Shown here piece after piece: positions 28,733 to 36,587 of a stretch of 64,000 nt of DNA (its first letter is position 1; each line of letters begins with the position of its first letter). Under the pieces are notes generated by a model. The model searched no databases. It saw only the letters and a list, made by a program, of their open reading frames with translations, and was not told the origin of the DNA. Made by a program: the position numbers and the translations under genes. Where the stretch lies: the NCBI GenBank assembly GCA_016194585.1, contig JACQBG010000039.1, positions 1 to 64,000 on the forward strand, read 5' to 3'. This stretch comes from Gemmatimonadota bacterium. GTDB taxonomy: Bacteria > Gemmatimonadota > Gemmatimonadetes > Gemmatimonadales > Gemmatimonadaceae.

Positions 28733-30075
28733 CACTTGCCCTCCGGCACGATCAGCATGGTCAGCTGGTTGTCGGGGCGCAGGTACTTGGCGGCGACGCG
28801 CTGCACGTCGGCGGCGGTCACGGCGTTGTAGCGCGCGATGTCGGTGTTCACCTGCTCCGCCGATCCAAGGAAGAGGTCGGCGAACTGCAACGCCTCGGCG
28901 ACGTTCAGCACGCGCTGGCGCCCCATGATGGTGTTGCTCCGCCACGTGTTGCGCGCCTTGGTGAGTTCCGGCTCGGTCACGCCTTTGGCGGCGACGAGCG
29001 CGACCTGTGCGTTGACCGCGGCGGCCACCGAGTCGACCGACCGCCCCTGGTTCGTGATGACGAGCACCCCGAAGAGGCCGGGGCCGCGCGTGGGGCCGGT
29101 CGGATTCAGGATCGCTTGCGCACCGGCGGCCAACTTCGACTCGCGCACGATGTCGCGGTTGAGGCGGGAACTCTCGCCGCCGCCGAGGATGGTGCTGAGT
29201 AGATCGAGCGCCGGGTAATCCGTGTCGGCGACCGGCGGGATGCGCCAGAACATGAGGGCCGCGGGGATCGTGGCGTTCTTGTCGGTCACGCGGCGCACGA
29301 TCGCGCCGGTGTTGAATGGCTGGTCGCACACGACGGGTGGCGGCGGCGCGACGCGCGGGATGTCGCCGAAGTATTCCGCCACGAGCGCCTTGGCGTCGGC
29401 CGGCACGAAGTCGCCGACGATCACGAGCGTCGCGTTGTTGGGTACGTAGTACTGCTTGAAGAACGCCGCGACGTCCTCGACCTTCGCCGCGTTAAGGTCG
29501 GCCATCGAGCCCACGAGCGCGTGCCCGTAGGCGAAGCACTTCTCGCGGTCGTAGATGACCGGGATCGAGTCGACGAGCGTGCCCACGTACGGCTGGTTGT
29601 CGAAGCGCAACCGCCGCTCCTCCTTCACCGCCTCGCGCTGGTTGTCGAGATTGGCCTGGTCGATCGCCAGCGAGCGCATGCGGTCGGCCTCGAGCCACAA
29701 CCCGAGGTTGAGCCGGTTCGACGGCAGCAGGTCCCAATAGTTGGTGCGGTCGGCCTGCGTGGAACCGTTGAGCTGTCCCCCCGCGCGCTCCACGTACTGG
29801 AACTGTTCGGCCTTCTTCACGTGCGCCGAGCCCTGGAACATCATGTGCTCGAACAGATGCGCGAACCCGGTGCGCCCGGGACGCTCGTTGCGGGCGCCCA
29901 CGCGATACCAGACGTCGACGGCCACGACCTGCGAGGAATGATCCTCGACGAGGTGTACCTTGAGCCCATTGGCGAGTGTGTAGCTCTCGATGGCGATCTT
30001 CCGCGGCTCCTGCGCCGCGAGGCGCGCGCCGAGGAGCGTGATGATCAGGATGCCGGAACGCACGACGCGTTGCAC
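28732..30075 (-). CDS. M16 family zinc peptidase, catalytic subunit
   Basis: A 447-residue exported M16 peptidase. GTG at 30075 is chosen because GGAGG lies 6 bases before it and a signal peptide follows (ILIITLLGARLAAQ). The inverted zinc motif HLFEH is at residues 73-77 in RTGFAHLFEHMMFQGS. The third ligand Glu is probably in REAVKEERRLR, about 75 residues later. Two M16 halves follow. It pairs with the inactive subunit encoded directly downstream (TGATG overlap), as in periplasmic PqqL-like or processing-peptidase-like complexes. It likely degrades peptides in the periplasm. Confidence 0.93.
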   Translation of the reverse strand: MQRVVRSGILIITLLGARLAAQEPRKIAIESYTLANGLKVHLVEDHSSQVVAVDVWYRVGARNERPGRTGFAHLFEHMMFQGSAHVKKAEQFQYVERAGGQLNGSTQADRTNYWDLLPSNRLNLGLWLEADRMRSLAIDQANLDNQREAVKEERRLRFDNQPYVGTLVDSIPVIYDREKCFAYGHALVGSMADLNAAKVEDVAAFFKQYYVPNNATLVIVGDFVPADAKALVAEYFGDIPRVAPPPPVVCDQPFNTGAIVRRVTDKNATIPAALMFWRIPPVADTDYPALDLLSTILGGGESSRLNRDIVRESKLAAGAQAILNPTGPTRGPGLFGVLVITNQGRSVDSVAAAVNAQVALVAAKGVTEPELTKARNTWRSNTIMGRQRVLNVAEALQFADLFLGSAEQVNTDIARYNAVTAADVQRVAAKYLRPDNQLTMLIVPEGK

Positions 30076-30166
30076 GAGCGACCTCCGCGAGGGATGGATC
30101 CTGCCGTGAACCGTATCCGCGAGGGGGGAGCGCGAGAGGTCGCGCCGTCGCGTCACGGGAAGAAAG

Positions 30167-30673
30167 TTACCCCGCCCGGCCGCGCCCCGTCGAGCCGAAT
30201 CCGCCGGCACGGTCGGTGCTCTGTCCGACCACACCGGGCGTGAAGCCGAGCGTCTCGAACCGCGCCAGCACCATCTGGGCAATGCGGTCGCCGTGGGCGA
30301 TCACCAGCGGCGCCGGACCGCCGTTCTTGACGGGCACGCACCACTCATCGGGGTAGTCCGGATCGACCGTTCCCGGCGCGTTCGCGATCACGAGGTCGGT
30401 CTTGACGCTCGTGCCGGAGCGGGGGCGGATCTGCGCCTCGATCCCCGGCGGCAGTTGGGCTTTGAACCCCAATGGGATGAGAGCCTTGTCCCCGGGCGCG
30501 AGGGTGAAGGTGCCGTCGGCGGCGGCCGTTCGCTCGGTCATGACCCCCTCGTGCCAGGTCCGCACCGTGCGGCCGGTGAGGCAGGCGGCCAGGTCGTACC
30601 CGGCACTGCCGGCGGTGCCACGCCGGGGTGGGCTGACGTCCGGATGGAGCGACTCGAAGACGATATCGGGCAT
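30167..30673 (-). CDS. dut: Deoxyuridine 5'-triphosphate nucleotidohydrolase
   Basis: A 168-residue trimeric-type dUTPase that hydrolyses dUTP to dUMP, keeping uracil out of DNA and feeding dTMP synthesis. The five motifs are present in order: SAGYDLAA, RPRSGTSVK, APGTVDPDYPDEW (uracil hairpin, with Asp), GDRIAQMV and the C-terminal flexible arm RAGGFGSTG. There is a short insertion between motifs I and II (about residues 35-55) compared with compact bacterial enzymes, making it about 15-20 residues longer than usual. It diverges from the next gene across 52 bases. Confidence 0.94.
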   Translation of the reverse strand: MPDIVFESLHPDVSPPRRGTAGSAGYDLAACLTGRTVRTWHEGVMTERTAAADGTFTLAPGDKALIPLGFKAQLPPGIEAQIRPRSGTSVKTDLVIANAPGTVDPDYPDEWCVPVKNGGPAPLVIAHGDRIAQMVLARFETLGFTPGVVGQSTDRAGGFGSTGRGRAG

Positions 30674-30725
30674 CGGGCAAAGATAACGTGGTGCAATTAT
30701 CGTTGGTTGGGGTATACATCACACG
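30674..30725. promoter_or_regulatory. Short divergent promoter region
   Basis: These 52 bases separate dut from the plus-strand secreted protein. They are clearly richer in A and T than their surroundings (GATAACGTGG, CAATTATCG, GGTATACATC). GTATAC at about 30711-30716 is a possible -10-like element. Both genes must be driven from here or from inside the neighbouring gene. Confidence 0.4.
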
Positions 30726-32477
30726 ATGCCGACCATTCGACTCGCCTTCCTGCTCGCCGTCTCGGCCGCCACGGCCGGGGCCCAGATCATCCGCACCCCG
30801 GGTTCGGCCGGGCCCGGCGACGCGGCGGTCGGCAACACGCTCGCCGAGGCGCACCGCGCGCAGTCGGAGTTCGAGCTCTACCGCCTGAACCACCTTCCGG
30901 GTGCCCGCGTCAGTGCGCCGAGCAACTGCGACGAGCGCGTGGGCAACTGGTGCTATTGGTACGACGAACGCCCGGGCCCCCCCGAGCCGAAGGAGATCGT
31001 GGACGCGCGGGCGAAGCTCATCACGACCCTCGCCACGCTCGCCCACGAGCTCCCCGATGACCGGTGGATCGTGGCGCAACGCGTGCGGTACCTCACGGAA
31101 TCGGATCGGTACCAGGAGGCACTCGCCGCGGCGAAGGAGTGCGGAACGGGCGGCTGGTGGTGCGACATCATGATCGGGTTCTCGTACCACATGCTCGGCG
31201 ATGACGTGCGCAGCGACAGCGCGTATGCCGTCGCGCTCGGCCGCATGATGCCGCGCGACCGCTGCCAGTGGCGCGACTTCTCGATGCTCCTCGATGACGA
31301 CGCGCGACAACAGTACAACCGCTTCCCCTGTGGCGACCCGCGGCGCACGGCGTTCGAGGACCGCGTCTTCGCCCTCGCGCGCACCTTGTACGGCCGCCCG
31401 GGCAACGACACGCGCACCGAATGGTACGCGCGCATGACGATGACGCTGATGCTCCAGGACGCCGCGTCGCCGCACCAGAACGGCTTCGACGACGACGAGC
31501 GCGAACTGCTCCTGCGCTTCGGCTGGGCGCGCGCGTGGGCGCGAGGATCGTCGCGGCCATCCGGCCCCGGCGATCAGCGTTATTCGTTCGACATCATCTC
31601 CAGCGAGCCGGTGCCGGCGTATCGCATGATCCCGGCCGGGTTCGTCCTCAACGACCCGTCGCTCTCCGATTCGACCAACTGGCGGCTGCACCTGCCGCCG
31701 GTGATGGGGCGGTACGCCCCGCCCTACGCCAAGTCGCTCGTCATCCTCGAGCACCAGAAGGCGGTCTTCAAGCGCGGCGACAGCGCGCTCGTCGTGTTGT
31801 CGTACGACGCCGGCTCTGCCAAGGAGCTGCAGGGCGCCAAGCTCGAGGCAGCGCTCGTCGTCACGCCCAACTCGGCGGCGCGCGACTACATCGCGCGCAT
31901 CCACGACGCGCCGCAGCGCGGCGTACTTACGGTGAAGGCGCCGTGGGGCCCGCTGTTGATGAGCGCCGAAGTCACGGCGCCGGCGAAGAACGCCGTGGCG
32001 CGCGCCCGGTACGGCGCCAACCCGCCGTTCGCCGTCGGCACGCGCGTCACGCTGAGCGACCTGCTCTTCTTCAAGCCGTACGGCACCATCCCGCAGACGG
32101 CGGAGGAGGCGGCCCCGCACGCGCACCCCACGGAACGCCTCAAGGCCACCGACAAGCTCGGCGTCTACTGGGAGGCCTACGGCACCGACCCGCAGGGCGA
32201 GCCGATGACGATCTCGCTCACCGTGGTGAAGGAGGTCGAGGAGGCCGGGTTCTTCCGGCGGCAGGCCAAGGCGCTGCGGCTCGTGCGCGAGGCCACCCCG
32301 GTGAGCGTGACCGTGCAGGACATGTCGGCGCGTGGGTCGACGACCTCGGCACGCGCGCTCGAACTCGACATCTCGACGCTCACCAAGGGGTCGTACATCG
32401 TGCAGCTCGAGGTGACGGTGGCCGGCCAGTACGTGGTGCGCGCGGACCATCGCATCGAGATCGCGGCCACGCCCTGA
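30726..32477 (+). CDS. Secreted protein of unknown function
   Basis: A 583-residue protein with a clean signal peptide (LAFLLAVSAATAGAQ). I do not recognise a named domain. Residues about 70-200 are helical and carry several Cys, with pairs such as CYWYDE and CGTGGWWCD, so disulfides in the periplasm are likely. The helical pattern (WIVAQRVRYLTESDRYQEALAAAKECG) resembles TPR-like helices, as in peptidase-associated scaffold proteins. The C-terminal half (about 330-583) is beta-rich. It is not obviously an enzyme. It is followed 44 bases later by another secreted protein of unknown function on the same strand. Confidence 0.75.
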   Translation: MPTIRLAFLLAVSAATAGAQIIRTPGSAGPGDAAVGNTLAEAHRAQSEFELYRLNHLPGARVSAPSNCDERVGNWCYWYDERPGPPEPKEIVDARAKLITTLATLAHELPDDRWIVAQRVRYLTESDRYQEALAAAKECGTGGWWCDIMIGFSYHMLGDDVRSDSAYAVALGRMMPRDRCQWRDFSMLLDDDARQQYNRFPCGDPRRTAFEDRVFALARTLYGRPGNDTRTEWYARMTMTLMLQDAASPHQNGFDDDERELLLRFGWARAWARGSSRPSGPGDQRYSFDIISSEPVPAYRMIPAGFVLNDPSLSDSTNWRLHLPPVMGRYAPPYAKSLVILEHQKAVFKRGDSALVVLSYDAGSAKELQGAKLEAALVVTPNSAARDYIARIHDAPQRGVLTVKAPWGPLLMSAEVTAPAKNAVARARYGANPPFAVGTRVTLSDLLFFKPYGTIPQTAEEAAPHAHPTERLKATDKLGVYWEAYGTDPQGEPMTISLTVVKEVEEAGFFRRQAKALRLVREATPVSVTVQDMSARGSTTSARALELDISTLTKGSYIVQLEVTVAGQYVVRADHRIEIAATP

Positions 32478-32521
32478 TGGCGATCGTGACCGGATGAGAT
32501 GTCCGGTCGTCCGCCCCTGTG

Positions 32522-33583
32522 ATGACATATAAGATCCTCGCCCTCTCGCTCGGGCTTCTCCTGCCGCCCGCGATCACGGCCCAGCAGGACACCGCGAAAG
32601 CTCCTCCCGTCGCCGATTCGGCGGCGCCCAAGACCACCCGCACCAAGGGCGCGAAGACGACCGCCACGAAGAAGGGCGCCAAGGGCGGCGCCTCGAAGAA
32701 GGGGTCGTGGAAGACGCAGCTCTCCGACCCCGACAGCCTCGCGCACGCGCGCGAGGACTCGATCCTCAACGCGAAATGGCCCGTGAAGGGCCCCGATCCG
32801 CTCCCCGGGTCGATCCTGCCTCACAAGCGGATCGTCGCCTACTACGGGAACCCGCTCTCCACGCGCATGGGAGTGCTCGGCGAATATCCCCCCGATGAGA
32901 TGCTGCGCCGCCTCGACGAGGAGGTCGCCGCGTGGACGAAGGCCGACCCGACCACCCCGGTGCAGCCGGCGCTCCATCTGATCGCCGTCGTCGCCCAGGG
33001 TGCGCCCGGCAAGGACGGCCGCTACCGCCTGCGGATGGACTCGGCGCTCATCGAGAAGGTGGCCGGCTGGGCCGCCAAGCGGAATGCGCTGATGTTCCTC
33101 GACGTGCAGGTGGGGCACAGCACGCTGCGCGACGAGCTGCCGCGCCTGGCGAAGTTCCTCATGCGCCCGAACTTCCATCTCGGCATCGACCCCGAGTTCT
33201 CGATGAAGGACGCGACGGTGCCCGGCAAGAAGATCGGCACCTACGATGCCGCCGACGTGAACTACGCCCGCGAGTTCCTCGCCGACCTCGTGACGCAGTA
33301 CAAGCTGCCCCCCAAGGTGCTCGTCGTGCACCGCTTCACGCAGCGCGGCATCACGAATTACAAGAACATCAAGCTCGACCCACGCGTGCAGATCGTGATG
33401 GACATGGACGGCTTCGGACCGCCGTGGCTCAAGCGCAACACGTTCACCAAGTGGATCAAGGCCGAGCCCGTGCAGTTCGTGGGGTGGAAGCAGTTCTACA
33501 AGTCGAAGAACGACGATCCGCGGACGCCGATCGGGCAGATCCTCAAGTTGAATCCGCGGCCGCTCTACATTCAGTATCAGTAG
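32522..33583 (+). CDS. Secreted protein of unknown function, possible (beta/alpha) barrel
   Basis: A 353-residue protein. A signal peptide ends near PAITAQ (residue 20), then a Lys/Thr/Ala-rich low-complexity segment (about 25-65) forms a basic linker. The globular part (about 95-353) starts with RIVAYYGNPLSTRMGVLGEYP and alternates beta strands and helices (LHLIAVVAQG, ALMFLDVQVGHS, FHLGIDPEFS, VLVVHRFTQRG, VQIVMDMDGFG). This looks like a TIM-barrel with acidic residues at strand ends, as in glycoside-hydrolase-like proteins, but no family could be fixed. ATG at 32522 is preferred to the GTG just before it. Confidence 0.7.
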   Translation: MTYKILALSLGLLLPPAITAQQDTAKAPPVADSAAPKTTRTKGAKTTATKKGAKGGASKKGSWKTQLSDPDSLAHAREDSILNAKWPVKGPDPLPGSILPHKRIVAYYGNPLSTRMGVLGEYPPDEMLRRLDEEVAAWTKADPTTPVQPALHLIAVVAQGAPGKDGRYRLRMDSALIEKVAGWAAKRNALMFLDVQVGHSTLRDELPRLAKFLMRPNFHLGIDPEFSMKDATVPGKKIGTYDAADVNYAREFLADLVTQYKLPPKVLVVHRFTQRGITNYKNIKLDPRVQIVMDMDGFGPPWLKRNTFTKWIKAEPVQFVGWKQFYKSKNDDPRTPIGQILKLNPRPLYIQYQ

Positions 33584-33785
33584 AGGGGGAGGGAGGAGGG
33601 AAAGGGGGAGGGGGAGGGGGCGACTGCCGGACACAGGCGAGAGCGTGAGAGGGCTCGGGGACGACGAGGGGAGAGCGAATCGCTCTTCCCTCCTGACCCC
33701 TGAGCCCTCTCTCGCTGTCGGCTCGCCCCTGAGGTTAGGCCCTCCCCCTCCCCCTTTCCCTCCCCCTCCTCATTTTCCCTCCCCC
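33584..33785. repeat. Giant imperfect inverted repeat with purine/pyrimidine tracts
   Basis: The gap after the second secreted protein is almost wholly an inverted repeat centred near 33679. The outer arms contain a perfect 24-base match between 33595-33618 (G/A only) and 33740-33763 (C/T only). The inner part folds as AGAGCG-AAT-CGCTCT, extended by GAGGGCTC/GAGCCCTC stems. The tracts of runs of G could also form quadruplexes or triplexes. It may end the upstream transcript, but it is far larger than a normal terminator. Confidence 0.75.
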
Positions 33786-33848
33786 TCCCCCTGAGCCTGT
33801 CGGGAATTCTCCGTTGCGCTCCGCTCCCGCAGAACTAGAGTAGAACAC

Positions 33849-35336
33849 ATGTTCGAATCCGCGGAACTCGGCCATTCGGTCGACAAGAAGAGCTGGGACG
33901 CACAAGTGCCGGGGCTGCGCGAGGCGTTGCTGAACGCGCAGTTCGAGCTGGCGTCGCAGAAGCGGTTCCCCGTCATCGTCCTCATCGGCGGCGTCGACGG
34001 GTCCACCAACGGCGAGACGGCCAAGCGCCTGCTCGAGTGGATGGACCCCCGGCACATCAAGGTGCGCGCCTTCCCGGAGCCCACCGAGGACGAGCGCCAA
34101 CGCCCGCCGATGTACCGGTTCTGGCAGGCGCTGCCTCCCAAGGGGAAGATCGGCATCCTGTTCGGCGGCTGGCACACGGCGCCGATCGTCGACCGCGCCG
34201 AAGGGCGCATCACGTCGGCGCAGCTGGACCAGACGATCCAGCGGATCATTCGATTCGAACGGATGCTCGCGGCCGAGGGTGCGCTGCTCCTCAAGTACTG
34301 GTTGCACATCCCGAAGGACGTGCAGAAGAAGCGGCTCAAGGCGCTCGCGAAGCATCCGCAGACGTCGTGGCGCGTCACCAAGCTCGACTACCAGCGGTTC
34401 AAGCGATACGACGTGTTCCGCCGCATCACGGAGCACTTCATCCGCCAGACGAGCACCGGAGAGGCGCCCTGGCTCATCACCGAGGCCACCGACGAGCGAT
34501 ACCGGGATCTGACCGTCGGCAAGAGCGTGCTGGCCGCGGTGCAGGAGCGGCTCGCCGAGCCCACGTCAGCGGTCGTCGCCGACCGCACGCCGCCGCTGTT
34601 GCCGGCCATCGACAAGAAGGACGTGCTGGGCGAGCTCGACTTCGGCAAGAAGCTGGCCAAGGCGAAGTACGAGGACGCGCTCGAACGGTGGCAGGGCCGG
34701 CTGGCCACGCTCACGCGCGACACGCGGTTCACACGCCGCGCGCTGGTGGTCGTGTTCGAGGGGAACGACGCCGCCGGCAAGGGCGGCGCGATCCGCCGCA
34801 TCGCCGGGCCGCTCGATCCGCGCATCTACGACATCGTCCCGGTCGCCGCCCCGACCGAGGAGGAGCGCGCCCAACCCTATCTCTGGCGCTTCTGGCGACA
34901 TGTGCCGAAGCTCGGCACCGCGACGATCTTCGACCGCTCGTGGTACGGCCGCGTGCTCGTCGAGCGCGTGGAAGGGTTCGCGCCCGAAGCCGACTGGATG
35001 CGCGCGTACACCGAGATCAACGACTTCGAGCACCAGATGGCGCGCTCTGGGATCGTGGTGGTGAAGTGCTGGCTCGCCGTCACGAAGCAGGAGCAACTCA
35101 AGCGCTTCAAGGAGCGCGAGAACACGGCCTTCAAGCACTTCAAGATCACCGAAGAAGACTGGCGCAACCGCAAGAAGTGGGACGCCTACCACCGCGCCGC
35201 GTGCGACATGGTCGACCGCACCAGCACGACGTCGGCCCCGTGGACGCTGGTGCCGTCGAACGACAAGTACTGGGCGCGCATCCACGTGCTGAAGACGGTG
35301 TGCAAGGCGCTCGAGAAGGGGCTCGCGGGGGCGTAG
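33849..35336 (+). CDS. Polyphosphate:AMP phosphotransferase-like PPK2 with two tandem domains
   Basis: A 495-residue protein with two PPK2 domains, the layout of class II polyphosphate:AMP phosphotransferase (Pap), which makes ADP from AMP using polyphosphate. In the N-terminal half (about 10-225) the phosphate loop is degenerate (IGGVDGSTNGETAKRL). The C-terminal half (about 265-490) is intact: Walker A FEGNDAAGKGG near residue 304, the lid residues RPLxx-like GPLDPRIYDI, and Walker B IFDRSWYGR. It is cytoplasmic and linked to energy storage and nucleotide balance. It stands alone between two large inverted repeats. Confidence 0.92.
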   Translation: MFESAELGHSVDKKSWDAQVPGLREALLNAQFELASQKRFPVIVLIGGVDGSTNGETAKRLLEWMDPRHIKVRAFPEPTEDERQRPPMYRFWQALPPKGKIGILFGGWHTAPIVDRAEGRITSAQLDQTIQRIIRFERMLAAEGALLLKYWLHIPKDVQKKRLKALAKHPQTSWRVTKLDYQRFKRYDVFRRITEHFIRQTSTGEAPWLITEATDERYRDLTVGKSVLAAVQERLAEPTSAVVADRTPPLLPAIDKKDVLGELDFGKKLAKAKYEDALERWQGRLATLTRDTRFTRRALVVVFEGNDAAGKGGAIRRIAGPLDPRIYDIVPVAAPTEEERAQPYLWRFWRHVPKLGTATIFDRSWYGRVLVERVEGFAPEADWMRAYTEINDFEHQMARSGIVVVKCWLAVTKQEQLKRFKERENTAFKHFKITEEDWRNRKKWDAYHRAACDMVDRTSTTSAPWTLVPSNDKYWARIHVLKTVCKALEKGLAGA

Positions 35337-35356
35337 TGCGAGTGGGAGGCAACGAC

Positions 35357-35593
35357 CTTGCCACGGATTGACACGGATCCGTGCGGGCGGGAATGGCCCG
35401 GCGAGCCGGGAGCCATGCGGCAGGGAGTTCCACGGATACGGCAAATGCTGGGGGAACTGCAACGACGGGACCGATCAGTAGGTCCCGCGCGCGGTTCCCC
35501 CGATTTCTCGCAGTATCCGTGTGATCTCGTTGGCCGATGCACCCTCTGCGAGCCGATCTCGAACGCACGGCTCCGTGCAGATCCGTGGCAAAG
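35357..35593. repeat. Giant imperfect palindromic element (family with 42015 and 43379)
   Basis: An inverted repeat of about 237 bases centred at 35475-35476, filling the gap between the PPK2 gene and the methyltransferase gene. Outer arms 35357-35385 and 35564-35593 match at about 24 of 28 aligned positions. Next, ACGGATAC (35432) pairs with GTATCCGT (35513); GGGGAACTGC (35451) pairs with GCGGTTCCCC (35491); and GGGACC pairs with GGTCCC around the 8-base loop. If transcribed it would fold into one long hairpin. The same core GGGGGAACTGC recurs in two other intergenic elements of the window. Confidence 0.8.
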
Positions 35594-35628
35594 CCGTTGT
35601 CTGTCCCCGCCCAACCACGAAACGCAGC

Positions 35629-36483
35629 TCAGCGCGTGGACTTCGCGCGCCTCGCCTTCGCCACGAACTCCGCCTCGCGCCCCTTGAACCGCCGCTTCAT
35701 CACGCGGATCGCCTCGGGATTCTCGTCGACCAGCACCACGTCGCGCCCGTGCCGGTCGGCGGCGTCGCCGAAGCTGCCGCTCCCCGCGAAGAAGTCGAGC
35801 AGCCGGTCGCCCGGCCGCGAATGCACCTTCACGATGCGTTCGAGCACGGCGAGCGGCTTCTGGGTCGGGTACCCCGTCTTCTCCTTTCCCGTGGGGCTCA
35901 CGATCGTGTGCCACCAGGTGTCGGTCGGGAGCTTGCCGCGCGCCCGCTTCTCCGGCGTCACGAGCCCGGGCGCCATGTACGGCAGCCGGTCGGAGCGCGC
36001 GAGATCGAAAGTGTAGCGCGCTGGATCCTTGGCGTACCACAGGATGTTGTCGTGCTTCGCCGACCACCGCTTGGTGGCGCGGGCGCCGTAATCGTACGCC
36101 CAGACGATCTCGTTGATGAAGCTCTCGCGCCCGAAGAGCACGTCGAGGAGCACCTTCACGTAGTGGACCTCGCGCGCGTCGAGGTGCACGAACAGGCTCC
36201 CCGAGGCGCCGAGGAGGCGGTGGGCTTCCTTGAGACGCGGTGCGAGGAATCCGATGTAGTCGTCGAAGCGGTCGGCGTACGAGCCGCTGGCGACCTTCTC
36301 CGCGCGGTAGCGTGCGCCGCCGAAGCCCACGTGCGCCCCCGACGCGTCGCGGTGCGCGCGCATCCGGCTGCGCCGCTGCGTCCGGCCCGTGTTGAACGGC
36401 GGGTCGATGTAGATGAGGTCGAACGTGCCGTCGGCGTAACCGGCGAGCACGTCGAGATTGTCACCCTGGTGGACCGTGATCAC
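35629..36483 (-). CDS. Site-specific DNA methyltransferase (beta-class N4/N6 type)
   Basis: A 284-residue amino-methyltransferase. The catalytic motif DPPFNTG starts at residue 27, and the AdoMet-binding FAGSGS starts at residue 232, so the order is catalytic first, AdoMet site last, which defines the beta class (CcrM-like and many type II enzymes). TGYPTQKPLAVLERI is also typical. GTG at 36483 starts just before VHQGDNLDVL, the standard N terminus. It would methylate adenine N6 or cytosine N4 in a short target. No restriction enzyme is adjacent, so it is an orphan, perhaps with a regulatory role. The target cannot be read. Confidence 0.9.
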   Translation of the reverse strand: MITVHQGDNLDVLAGYADGTFDLIYIDPPFNTGRTQRRSRMRAHRDASGAHVGFGGARYRAEKVASGSYADRFDDYIGFLAPRLKEAHRLLGASGSLFVHLDAREVHYVKVLLDVLFGRESFINEIVWAYDYGARATKRWSAKHDNILWYAKDPARYTFDLARSDRLPYMAPGLVTPEKRARGKLPTDTWWHTIVSPTGKEKTGYPTQKPLAVLERIVKVHSRPGDRLLDFFAGSGSFGDAADRHGRDVVLVDENPEAIRVMKRRFKGREAEFVAKARRAKSTR

Positions 36484-36587
36484 GCCCGCAAGATAGCTGG
36501 GCGCCGTCAAGGCAGTTGATTCCGGGCGCCTCCCTGGGGACATTGAGGAACCCCCACATCGCCATCGTCCCGCAGGAGGCATCCGCG
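36484..36587. promoter_or_regulatory. Divergent promoter region, methyltransferase and M16 pair
   Basis: A 104-bp gap between divergent starts. AGGAGG at 36574-36579 is a strong ribosome site, 8 bases before the M16 ATG. No clear -35/-10 pair was recognised. Confidence 0.4.
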
